Assembly (NCBI GenBank): GCA_002205965.3
Contig: NADL03000462.1
Coordinates: 939,001 to 1,003,000, forward strand
Length of the DNA: 64,000 nucleotides
Source: Kappaphycus alvarezii
Taxonomy: Eukaryota; Rhodophyta; Florideophyceae; Gigartinales; Solieriaceae
Direction of reading: 5' to 3'
Positions 1 to 10,175 of the stretch are shown here, in pieces; the stretch's first letter is position 1; the number at the start of each line of letters is the position of its first letter. The notes beneath the pieces are model-generated. The model ran no database searches. It was not told the origin of the DNA and was given only the letters and a program-made list of their open reading frames with translations. The position numbers and the translations under genes are program-made.

Positions 1-773
1 CTTTCTGCATGATGCTGATGACATTGAATTTGAGAAATTTCAGTTGATTAACTGTGTATCGTAACATTTTGTGCTACCAATCACCTACAATGGTGAGATA
101 GATTCCCGTCTTGCATCCAGGAGTTTTACTTCACCCGGATGCATATTTTCCCAATTATCTGGATTTCAATTACGGATCGTGATTCAAACTGCTTTAGCAC
201 ACGAGCGAAACATTCTTCACGAGCCCAAACATTACAGACTGATGCATATATACAGGCGATATATTACTTCCCCCAAATATGGCGAAATTGGTAGCCAATG
301 AAATTACCATGTTTCCAAATACAGTCAACCGATATATTGTTTTAGCACTTTAATGGGCCTTAGGTGGTCGTATCTTAATGATACCGTGTCACTCTGGAAT
401 TTGAAAGTGCAGGTCGCTGCAGTGGACGCTTGAGATGCTACTACTTGGAATGCGTGAGGAAAACAAGACTGAAGGGGAAAAAGGAGTACTTTACACTGGC
501 GATAGAAGCGTAGTATGCATCTCTGATCGATAAGGACTAGAAGATGCATTCAGCAAGGCTGTAGGTGTGTAGATCCTTCCGGGTGTGTTTTAGTTTACAT
601 CAGGTGAAAAGTAGTGATGTAACGTTCTCGCACGGGTTCAATAGGACATTTGGACTTCGGCAGCAGATGAAGATCGCAATTGCGGACTATTACTCTAAAA
701 TGATGGTACACACAAGGGTTGGTACAGTCTAACCAGCAACCGTGCTGAACTGACTGGCTCTTTCTGACACTGG
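1..773. other. AT-rich intergenic stretch, nothing recognised
   Basis: Only short open frames without recognisable motifs are present on either strand. It lies outside the left LTR of the element that starts at 774. I see no RNA gene or repeat here. Confidence 0.5.
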
Positions 774-1127
774 TGCCGCGATAATTCAAGGATTAGAGTA
801 GATAAAGCAGAATGCAGCGTTAGCGGCGGGTCTGAAAACGCGTAGAAGTTTTGCTTAGTGTATACAAGTCGAGTAGGTTGAAAATAAAACATTTGATGCT
901 CCTTTTACTTCAGTGCTAAAGCTGGCGAGGACATTTTTAGGCAGTAAGATGCTGTCGACTATCTCTGGCCCATCCAGTAACTACTAGCTAGATTCCCTAG
1001 CAGATAGTCCTGCGAACGGTCCTAGTGAACCTTACTCTACAAAGATCCTAAAAAATATCGCTAGAAGTGCAAAAAGATCGAGAAAATATAGACTAAGTAC
1101 GATTGAAATAGTATTGGCGGCAAAATA
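774..1127 (-). repeat. 3' LTR (left copy) of the minus-strand copia element
   Basis: It matches 5996-6361 over its whole length with many substitutions and small indels. Shared blocks include taggttgaaaataaaa, ggcagt, actatctctggc and aactactagcta. The minus-strand 5' end has decayed from TG to TA, while the other end reads GGCA. Confidence 0.75.
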
Positions 1128-1519
1128 ACTGCACTAAAGGATTGTAAATAGTATATAAATGAAGTTTATGTGTCCTCTATTTTTGAAATTCCCCTCTCTG
1201 CCCTGAATTACCGTTTTATCTATTCGTAGTCACGAATTACCATTATTGAATACGCAGACCACACTTTCTTGTTATGAGGATTTAATTTAGTACATCACAA
1301 TTTGCGATCTTCGTGAACGCGTACACAGGGTTGTTCGCAGTCCGTATAAATCTAGTATTTGATATTTCCTCGATTGCATATGAATCTACTACAGAATTTA
1401 TGTTAATCATTAGGCGTTTTTCCAAAGTGTGGGAACACTAGGTGATAGTATGAAACATACTCTTGGATTCATTCAATATAGAGAATGGAAATTTGATTCC
1501 AAGCAAGTAATAATGGTCG

Positions 1520-2040
1520 TTATTGATCTTTATCCAATATAAAAGGCATCAGCGAAAGAATAAACTTTGGCGCCTAGTCCAGATCTATTTTTCAGCGAAT
1601 TTTGTGACTAAAATACCTCGGTACATTGAAAATCCCGGTGTTTTCAGTGAGAAACAACGTATAAAAGTTGGGAAGTATTGCCCTCGTTGTTTGCAAATAA
1701 GGAGTCAGAATATACTTTCAGCAGCATTGCGGAGTTTTTGTCCGACTTTTAATTACTAAACGAAGAAATAGGTTTGTTCTGCACATTATTTGCAACTTCG
1801 TTCAAACGCTTAATTGCTTCCACTGAGAATTTGGTATCAGTCACTTGCGCGGCATTATTCACGGCATTGCATATTTCAAGCTTTGAATGTGTTAAACAAG
1901 TCAATTTATACCTTAAAGATCTGAATTCAGAAAAAGAGGCGCCGATCGGTAGAATGCGTAATTTATCAACATACTGTCCCTGGCCGAACCCAAATCCACA
2001 ATCAGTTCCCTTTACTCTGAAACCTGCAAATACAATGTGA
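1520..2040 (-). pseudogene. Copia reverse transcriptase/RNase H C-terminal relic
   Basis: The minus-strand translation has a 'QGQYVDKLRIL' segment, then 'LTCLTHSKLEICNAVNNAAQV', which corresponds to the 'LTW-TRPDI-AVN-AAQ' block between RT and RNase H of copia Pol. 'VYSDSLFANNEG' follows (the RNase H 'YSDASFANN' motif), then 'SQLLYVV' and a 'GAKVYSFADAF' block matching 'LGAEVYSFADAFD'. At least three stop codons and a degenerate 'SYKS' block interrupt it. It lies directly inside the 3' LTR, as expected for the end of pol. Confidence 0.7.
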
Positions 2041-2799
2041 TCGAACTACCTCTCTCTCGATTCAAACTTATCAAGAGTCTTTCGGGACAACTTAATGAAT
2101 TCATTTTGTCCAAAAAATAGGAAAATCTTCCACATATTTTCCAACTAATCGCTCAAGTTACCCGTCTGTATACTTTGAGAAGAGTGAGAGATCTCCATCG
2201 GTTGAAGTCCTTCCAAGATCTTTCTTTAGGTGTGAACTCATAGTGCAATTCCAGTAGTCTCCTGAATCGGATAGTCAGTAAAGAGGTTTCAGTAACTCCA
2301 ATAGCTGACCCTCGCGTAATTCAAAGTCTTTGGCTAGTCAAAGGTTAAATTTACGCGTCAGAGTTTTACGGATGCCTATTTTGCATCTGTAAATCAAATC
2401 CGGAAATCGATTATTGCAGCAATTGCAACTAAGAAGCGTGTAGAACACTGGAGTATAATATAAGTTTCATGTACGATATAGTTTTTTTCTTTATCTTTAT
2501 AACTTTGTAGTACAAGCAGTGCTTCGTATATATCTTTATCAGAGGTCTAACTATTTTGATTGGCAGAACAAATCTTTGAGTAGTAGCATTTTTTGGTGTT
2601 TCGTCTCTCGTGAAATTTTTCTAGGTGTTTCTCCCCAATAAGTCCCTCTATTTAGTTCCAATTCGCCTTCATCAAATCAATAGAATTGGATTTAGGATCT
2701 TGTAGATGTAAAACTTCATTGACGTTGACGTCCATGAGTTGATTTTTTTCATTTTATATTCTTTTAGTTAAAGAATGAAAAGATTGGATCAATATTTCA

Positions 2800-3612
2800 T
2801 TTTGATCACCGAAATACGACTTTACTTGAGAGCGTGAGTGTTGCACCTCCTCGCCTTTTCTGTTACTGAAGACTAGTCCGTCATTACTTGTCGTGATTTT
2901 GTATGGACCTGTCTACTTGGGTTTAGGCTTTTTAAGATAGATTAGAACTTTCTTCCAATATTAAATTCATGGTGAGCAGCATTTGGAAACTGCGAATTCA
3001 GAACGGCTCTAATTCTAAGTTCTGAAGTGATAGTTTTCATCACGCAAAACTCCGAAGATGAGTAAAGATGGCGCCAGTCCTTCTGGGTTCATAGTATCGT
3101 TCATAGCCTTAATGGCGAGACGTAGAGTGAGTTTTATTGAATCTTCAGGCTCTGAATAGTAAATATCGTGGTAAAAGTGACGTTAAGGGTCATGGTAAAG
3201 CTCAACAGAACCAATAAAATTATGAATTTCAACTCCAGATAAGCTGAGTTTGATTCCATTCAGTTTTATCAAATCTTTCCATGCTTTGGAAACGAGTTGG
3301 CTACCTTGCTACACTTTCATCCTGTCTGAAAATCCAGTGTATATTGTAGTCAATGTAGTCCAGCACTAAGAAAAGAGTTCCAAATAGATTCCTTACTTTG
3401 ACTGTGTAAGAATACAGAATTGCCGAAATGAATTTGTGTATCCACGATACGAAATACAAGGTTTTTGTCAAGAAATGTATCATGAAGGGCTAACTCTAGA
3501 TTGAATATGATTCTATTTGGCGTAATAACCTTGAATGATCTGCGATTCGGTTCAAATTGCGGACATAAGCGGCATTTTTTGGATATTTCCCGAAATCGAA
3601 TCTCGCTCATCA
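2800..3612 (-). pseudogene. Retrotransposon integrase relic
   Basis: Minus-strand frames begin with an HHCC-type zinc-binding end, 'KKCRLCPQFEP'. The catalytic core beginning follows, with 'FRIVDTQIHFGNSVF' and 'ESIWNSFLSAGLH', matching the 'HVVDT-T-F--A-F' and 'IW--F---W' blocks of this integrase class. Next comes 'LSGVEIHNFIGSVELYHDP' (the 'SGVEAHNSLG-GERYH' block), then 'AIKAMNDTMNPEGLAPSLLIFG' and a 'TGPYKI' end domain near 2880. Several frame changes and stops are present. The first ~86 codons (3610-3350) remain open. Confidence 0.75.
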
Positions 3613-5995
3613 GGCGTTGCTGTCAGCCTCGTTGCTTCGTGGGCTACCATCGTGACGACCGACTTTGGTGGAACGAAAGTCGCGGCCGTATTGGGGTTTT
3701 CCAGTATACAATGTACCATCAAGGCGGCTAAGGCGGCTACGTAGTGTAGGGTCTGGATCTGAGATTGATCCCATACTTCGGTTCCACTGATCCCTCATTC
3801 TCCCAACCTACTCCTCTTGCTCGCATCGAGCGGCAGAAATGAGCTAGCTGCAAAGTGATTGATAGATTAAATCACCAAAAATTTTATCTGCTGTAACGAT
3901 CACGAGCCCAGGAAAATACAATAACCGCGGACTGAGGATAGTCAATTTTCTTTATTTTCTAAACGACAGTATGGTGGTGCTTGGGGACTGAGATTAGATA
4001 TTGCCTCGAGTACTTTATCGATAGCATCATTCACAGTACGGGTAGGAGAAATATACTGGCTATCACGAATGTTTCGAAGATATGCGGCAATTCTCGAAGA
4101 TATACGGCAATTAACTTTTTGCCTTGACACTGAGTTACATTCACTTTCCATCGCTTTTACTGCTTGAAAATGAAGCTAATATATACCTTCTACACTCTTT
4201 ATAGAATCTTTTGGCAATTCCTGTAAGAGATAAGTAGATGGTGGAGAAACTTCAGCTTTTTTCGTCATTGAGCGTATAATGCTGTAAAAAATGCTTATAT
4301 TCTGCTATTAACTCGTTCCAACATTCAGATAGGCTACCAGAAAATTTCATATTTCCTTCCCCGAAGCGCATGGACATGTAGTGTTAGACAATGAATTCCG
4401 ATGTTGCGGAGGGTTGGGTGAAAACTTGAGTGAAACGTATGAAGTTTGGATTGAGTCTAATCGGTGATCCTGGTGGTGACGCTGGGCTGAGATATGGATC
4501 AATTTGGTCTAATGCTTTCTTGATATTACCATTGCGGAGAATAGTTGACTCTCAGATCTTTGAAAGCACAGAAGATTCATGGCGGATGGTTGAGACATTT
4601 CGTTCCGCGATATATATGATCAATTTGGAAATAATCGACGGATTGCTCATAATCTGTCACGAGAAAAGCATGTGGAGAGGAAGGTCTTCTAGCAACCGAG
4701 CCCTTAGTTTATTAAAACAGAGGGAGCTATCTTCAACATAACCTTTGAAGGAGTCCTCAACAGACTGTTTCAGTTACAGAACTCTGTGGTCTGTCTAATA
4801 ACTTGACCGAAAACCATATCAATATAGCCTTTTCCAAGTGCAAATTAATGGTGATTTACTGCTTCGAAAATTCAGGCCTTTTTACTGTTTACGCTTTTTG
4901 AATCTCGTCTTTTTGATTCGGGAGGGTGGCCTATTATTTTCATTCTTCGATTCTTTAAAATCCCACTGTAAACACCTTCGTTTAATATTTGATTTTTCAT
5001 TCTGGTTTTTCAAATTTGTTTTTGCTTTAAAATTTGAAGCCAAATCACAATTTATTTGATAATTCAAAATTTAATTTACTCAGGATAGGAGTGGAGGTCC
5101 AGATATAGAATTAAACTAGTTTTGGTTTATTACGGACAGACTCTAGATAATGTCTTTGCCGGAAAAACGGCGCTGAGAATGTTGGTGAAAGTAAAACTTG
5201 CGCTTACATTCAGTGCAATGAAAAGAGTCTTTTTTGGGCTGTACGCGGTTGAGGTATTTTCTGCTCTTTGCGTGGTCAAAAAAGCGCCTTTGATTCGTTG
5301 TACGTGACATTGCACAATTTTCACGCGGTTTGTTTGCGGTGACGCGTGTACTTTTCGGTTAAATATAAATACCAGCCTTGTCACTCGGTCAGCGGAGAGC
5401 TTTGCAGTTTAGCCGTAGAGTTCCTTTTTTTACAGTATCACCAGCTGCTAGGGCCAGGGACATTACAAGGTCAACAAATGAAAATAGATGATACGGTACA
5501 GTTGGCAGATCTGTAATCTGACCTTGATTAGGTCCTCAAATGCAGTCGGTCGAACCTAAACCTGTAACTGAAATGACAGATGCCAATTTCTGATTGGTCG
5601 TAGAAGATGTAATCCGATTGGTCTGGCTATCCACCACTCTGAGAGACATAGTTAGTCCCAGCGGAGGACATAATTGGCGAAATTGGGATATCTGACGTTT
5701 TCCAGGCCTGACAGTAGGAATAGGAGGTATTTATCCGCTTAAAATGCGCTGAACTGGATTCCAGTTATGTTCTGGATCCGCTGAGGCCACGTTAGATACG
5801 TGACACGGCGATCGTATCGCTTTTCCAATTGTCCACCCCGGTAGTGTTCAAAGTATAAATTGAAATACGTATTTTAGTATTTTCTGGCTTAAATGTAGCT
5901 CTAAACAATGCGAAATTAGAACAAATAATTATTTTCACTTTCGAATAACAAATTAACTTACTTCTTAAATTCCCCGAAAAACGGCAAATCTGGAT
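3613..5995 (-). other. 5' interior of the copia element, gag/protease not recognised
   Basis: By position this stretch between integrase and 5' LTR should encode Gag and protease. I see only short open pieces (for example 5384-5130 and 4151-3942 on the minus strand) and no CCHC knuckle or protease DSG/DTG motif that I trust. A 20-base near-perfect tandem duplication (cgaagatatrcggcaatt) lies at about 4072-4111. Confidence 0.4.
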
Positions 5996-6361
5996 TGTCG
6001 CGACTATTCAAGGGTGAGAGCAGAAAAGACAGGCGAGCAGCGTTATCGGTGAGTCTGAAAAAACTGCAGGCGTTTTTGCCATTTTACTGTAGACAAGATC
6101 AGTAGGTTGAAAATAAAATTATTTGCGCATAATTATCTTTGGTGTGCTCAAGGCGGCGAGGCCTTTTATAGGCAGTCGATCCTGGGACTATCTCTGGCAC
6201 ATCCACTAACTACTAGCTAAACTCCCTAGCTAGTAGTCCTGCGCACGATCCTAGTTACTTTGATACTACAAGGATCCTGGCAGTCATCGCTAAAAGTACA
6301 ACAGGACAGAGAAAATATAAATTACGTAGGATACATATACTGTAGTATTAAGGGCAAAACA
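5996..6361 (-). repeat. 5' LTR (right copy) of the minus-strand copia element
   Basis: This is the partner of 774-1127. Read on the minus strand it begins TGTTTTGCCC and ends TCGCGACA, the canonical TG...CA LTR ends. Confidence 0.75.
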
Positions 6362-6680
6362 ACCAAGCGGGTACCTTTGTGTACTTTCTCCTTGCTTCCA
6401 ACACACGCTCTGTAGTTTCCTCCCCTTACAAGCTGGGTGCTACCTGCTACTACACACGTTTGCACGACTACTGACGTCCTATCTTGCTTTCTACATTATG
6501 ACCTTTGTAGCTTTATCACTGTGATATGTATAGTGAGCGTGAAAAATATAGGACCAGACCAGACAGGTAGACGATGTTAGGGCTCACTTCGACCAACACC
6601 TTGCACGAAAGCTCTTTAAAAGCCCGTAGCAGCGTGCGCAAATGATTCTTTGAATAGCCTTATAGAACGAGAAAAATGTA

Positions 6681-7968
6681 TAAAACAGTGAAATTATCCA
6701 AGCAAAAATATATTACTGCTTTATTGCAGATGTTCTACTTGTTCACTATGACACTTAAATACTTAGTTTTGGCACCTTGACTGGACATAAAAGCAATTCA
6801 GCGGCGCTGCATACTGTCAACATGGACACGCAGCACATTTTCGTCGAATTTACCCCTTTCTTCAAAACTACCTTTTTAAGATCGTCAATAGTGGAAAAAT
6901 GGCGCGCATTATGATAAGTACGCCTAGAAAGCACAGCCCAAAAGTTCTAAGTTCTGAATTGGGACCATATCAGGAGATCTGCTTGGTCAGTCTATCAGTG
7001 TAACATTTTGAGCATTAAACCAGTCCTTACAGTAGCTAAAAACATGTATAGGACAATTATGTTGCTGAAAAGTCCATGATTTCCATGCGTAATAGCAGCC
7101 CAATCCATTTAATGGTCCTCTAAAAGCTTAGTATACTTCCTAGAATCCTGAGTACCATTCATAACAACCAGTGGACCTTTACCAAAATAAGAAAACCACC
7201 CCAAAAAAATCAAACCCCCACCACTATTCTAAAGCTTTAAAATTTCGTTCTTCACTAGTAATTGAATGCCAATGCGAAGCATATCCATCGGGACCGTCTA
7301 GGTTGAACCTTTTCTCATCAAAAAAATAATTTCTCCATTGCGATGCGCTCAAGGCTGCGTGTTTTTGGACCATTTCACACGACGTTTTTTTGTGTTGCGG
7401 AGTCATAAAAAAGATTGATTCATTCTCTTGTAAACAAATTTCTTTTTGTCTTTGGATGCTCTTTGGATTGATGAACGTGAGACTTATAGTTGCAGTTGTT
7501 TTTTTGAGATCAATAGAACTTTCACCTGTGCTTCTTGCTTCGCAGAATAGTTGGCGCTTTTCACTCGCGCTAAATTTTTGTGTTCTGTCGCTTCTTTTTT
7601 TGAATTTTAGGCCTGAGGGGCCTTAAGAAAGTTTGTGATAACTGTCTTAGAGCGACGGATACTTTGAGCAATTTGTCGGTGGGTTTTTTCTCGCGATGGA
7701 GCACGATAATTGCTCCCTTTTCTTGCTCAATGAGTGTCTTTCCGCGTGGCATGTCGATAGTTGAATGTGGGCTTTGGTGGAACAAATGGGTGCAGGTTGT
7801 ACTGGGTTGCACTGATGTTACTCTTGTATATGTTTCAATTTGGCGCGAAAGAAAGAAGCAAGTTGCGGTCTTATATTTTGAGTTATGCTGTTTTGAGTTA
7901 TGCTGTACGTGTTTTCATTGATATCAATTGTCTAAAGTTTGAAGTGTAAGGAAAGTTTGTACTGTTTT
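6681..7968 (-). mobile_element. Tc1/mariner-family DNA transposon relic
   Basis: A minus-strand transposase relic fills most of a ~1.29-kb interval, the normal size of a mariner element. Possible short inverted termini are aaaacagtgaaattatcc at the left and, on the minus strand, aaaacagtacaaactttcc at the right. The match is imperfect and no clean TA duplication is visible, so the exact ends are uncertain. Confidence 0.6.
6770..7752 (-). pseudogene. Tc1/mariner transposase pseudogene
   Basis: Reading the minus strand from an ATG at 7752, the protein opens 'MPRGKTLIEQEKGAII', the N-terminal helix-turn-helix start typical of Tc1-like transposases. 'LTPQHKKTSCEMVQKHA' and the DDE-domain block 'FDEKRFNLDGPDG' (first catalytic D) follow at about 7310. 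After a frame change come 'GWFSYFGKGPLVVMNGTQ' and 'YTKLLEDH'. Stops and frame changes occur near 7570, 7400, 7230 and 7080, and the terminal part (to about 6770) is only loosely readable. The 'FNLDGPDG' and 'GKGPLV' blocks make the family call solid. The copy is dead. Confidence 0.8.
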
Positions 7969-8044
7969 GCTCTGCTTTTAACATATATAATCATCTTTAC
8001 TTCATGTATTATAAGAGGCGTACAAGCCTAGCTGACAGTGTAAG

Positions 8045-8578
8045 CTAAGATAGTTGAAGTTCGTCGCTGCCCAGCTTGGGAGTACGCGCTAGGATCGATG
8101 TTGCAAAGGTAGACCATATGGTCGACCAGATTCGTGCCGCAGGTGGTCAAGGGCCGCCGCTGGTGTACAGAACAGTCGTCGCGATATCAATTTCGCATGG
8201 GTCTCAATCACCCCCAGAGGTTGACTTACAAGGCGCGGCGAAAGAGTCGAAAGCAAGCGGGACAAAGTGAAAACCGAGGTTTGGAAAACTAGCGTCTGGG
8301 GTCAGGTTAAACGCAGCTCTCACTGAGCGGTCGAAGGTCTTCACCTTGTCTGCGTAGGCCGATTCGGCTGCCCCGCAAGGTGCTAATGCAACTTGTTTGA
8401 GGTAAGATCGGGCCATGGGATTGCGAATGGTGGCATCATATGCGATTTGCGTCGGCGCATCCAGCGTGTCAGTAGGTTCCGGTCCGCATTGGACGAGGAT
8501 GTCGGCTGGCCGGAGGTCTGTACCCGGCACAAGGTTGGGAACTTCTTGTCTATGAGCAAGGCCGGCAGGTCGGAACAT
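8045..8578 (-). pseudogene. RPADI-family retroelement C-terminus (endonuclease-like tail)
   Basis: A minus-strand frame (8578-8204) carries 'EVPNLVPGTDLRPADILVQ', then 'IAYDATIRNP' and 'FHFVPLAFDSFAAP'. These correspond block by block to the 337-codon ORF at 18,103 ('YEVKHLLPGLNARPADILV', 'VAHDVTETSPF', 'KFVPLAFDSLGSP'). After a frame change near 8200 the reading resumes as 'TIWSTFATSILARTPK' and stops at 8045. The E...RPADI...D pattern resembles a restriction-like (PD-D/ExK) nuclease core, seen after an RT in some non-LTR retroelements. That functional link is inference. Its end belongs to the 'TLWSSIAEAILSRAP' subfamily found at 23,280 and 63,905. Confidence 0.7.
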
Positions 8579-8734
8579 GTCGGTCGTAAGGCTGCTTTTA
8601 ACGAGCTTTCAGAAAACGTGTGCGTTTCACGTTGCGGTGTGAGCGGATGTTTTGATCATCTCCGGTCTTATATTTTCGACGCTCACTGTACTGTACAGTA
8701 TGTGTGAAGTCACTACACACACACATAATTTTGA

Positions 8735-8830
8735 ATCGGGAGGTTAAATTCTGCTTGTTGCGGTGCACGACATATTACAGACGCCGCCCATGTGGACCAA
8801 ATAGCGTGGCTAATTATGCTAATATTATGA
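8735..8830 (-). pseudogene. Short 3'-end fragment of a second RPADI-family copy
   Basis: On the minus strand this reads 'AIWSTWAASVICRAPQ' and then 'AEFNLPIQN' before a stop. It is almost identical to the end of the ORF at 18,103-19,116 ('AIWSTCAASVLCRALQ...AEFSHPIQT'). It therefore belongs to a different subfamily from the neighbouring copy at 8045-8578. Nothing of this copy is readable further upstream (right of about 8830). Confidence 0.65.
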
Positions 8831-8985
8831 CTACAGCGGAGAACTCAAAGCGGTCCCATTACCATTATCTCACATACTCTTTGGTACAGCAGTACTAGCT
8901 CAAACTCGGAAGTTACGCCGTCTCTCCACTGTCAGTGATATCCTCGATCGAACTCACCTTAGCGGCGTCACTGCAACCCACTTCC

Positions 8986-9858
8986 ATGCCACCCACATCG
9001 GACCAAGCAACGCGGGTACTTGACGAAGTGACGCCCAACTGACGCCTGAAGAGCGGCAGGATTCAAACGCGTCACAATTTGTAAGCATTGCGACAGCTGC
9101 TCGCTACCTACGCGGATACACGGATGAGTCCAAGGCAGCTAAGAACATGGTTGCGACGTATCGCTACCGACGCCTTGTACACGCGGATGACCTAGGCACA
9201 TCAGAGGCGACGTACCGGACGGTTTGGACCGAGTTGGAAAAGCGGAGCATGTTTCTGGGAGCGTTGTCGGACGGCGATGAGCCTTCATCACCGGTGCTAA
9301 TTCTGCGTAAGAGGGGGGAGGCGTTTGATAAGGAGGATTTTGAGGAGTACCGTCGCGCATTTTTTTTTACGCTTGATGTGACGGCGAAGCTGCGGATAGG
9401 AAGTTGGGCTATGGGGAAGAGGTTCGGGGCAATGTGGGCAATGGGTATTGGTGATGGATATGAGGGGGTACAGTTCTAAGAATAGCCCGCCTTTGAATGT
9501 GACGGTGGAGACGTTGCGCATATTTCAGAATCACTTTCCTGAGCGAGCGAAGAAGATCATTGTGCTGGATGCGCCGCGAGCGTTCAGCTTGCTGTGGGCG
9601 GTTGTAAAGCCTTTGATTGACCCGGTGACTAGGAACAAGTTTTTGTTCACGTCCGATCCATTGGGGCGGAACGGTTACGGGACCAGGTTGGAGGGAGCGT
9701 GTATGATTGTATGGAAATGGACTTGGAGGACGGGAAACAAGCAAGCGCTGCATTCATGGTTGAACACGGATACCTTTGCGCGACAAGTCGGAGTAACGGC
9801 TTGTGACTTCATGAATGGTTCTTACTATCAAATGGGAAAAATGTTACGAGCAAAGTGA
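8986..9858 (+). CDS. CRAL-TRIO (Sec14-like) domain protein, frame-broken
   Basis: The CRAL-TRIO domain binds small hydrophobic lipids and moves them between membranes. The first ATG is at 8986. Pieces in different frames join into a full domain: 'RVLDEVTP' then 'QLTPEERQD' (change near 9035), the CRAL-TRIO N region 'AARYLRGYTDESKAAKNMV' (9090-9150), then 'EEYRRAFFFTLD'. Near 9365-9445 the frame moves once or twice, and the best continuation is 'QWVLVMDMRGYSSKNSPP'. The last piece has 'IFQNHFPERAKKIIVLDAP' and 'WAVVKPLIDPVTRNKFLF', the most diagnostic CRAL-TRIO blocks. The stop is at 9856-9858. One break sits near a run of nine T. The gene is either a young pseudogene or carries assembly indels; the specific lipid is unknown. 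Confidence 0.7.
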
Positions 9859-10175
9859 CGGCAATCAGTGGCACTAGAGTACAGCTAGTTTTTTCACACT
9901 AATAAAGAATTCCAACTTTAATTTACTTTCGAGTGCAGCAATTAATCATCCTGAGACTGACATTACGTATTGTCCAGTACAGGATCGCAGAGCGCAATTC
10001 AATTTTCAGTTATTCAAAAAAAGCCACGTGGTCAACCAACTCAGTGGCGACTCTACAACTCAGCATTGTGCACCTCGTTAAACAACTCGTCGACTACCAT
10101 CGCAGTGCAACCTCTGTCGCCCTCAAGACCACCCACACCTTCACTCTGCAAAGCGACAATCAGTTTCGTCCAACC

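Larger units (their letters stand above)
774..6361 (-). mobile_element. Decayed Ty1/copia-type LTR retrotransposon, minus strand
   Basis: Two direct repeats of about 360 bp (774-1127 and 5996-6361) flank a 4.9-kb interior. Minus-strand frames in it give a retrotransposon integrase (about 3610-2800) followed by reverse transcriptase/RNase H (about 2040-1500). Integrase before RT is the copia order and sets the orientation: 5' LTR on the right, 3' LTR on the left. Read on the minus strand the LTRs run TG...CA (TGTTTTGCC to CGCGACA in the right copy). Frames are broken by many stops, so the element is dead. I found no clear tRNA primer site, polypurine tract or target-site duplication: the outer 5-mers actgg and accaa differ. 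The 5' interior (about 3620-5990) should hold gag and protease, but I could not recognise them. Confidence 0.75.

Noticed and set aside
6681-7968. Defined terminal inverted repeats for the mariner relic
   Set aside because: Only a loose 'aaaacagt' match with weak extension and no TA duplication; given as approximate ends only.
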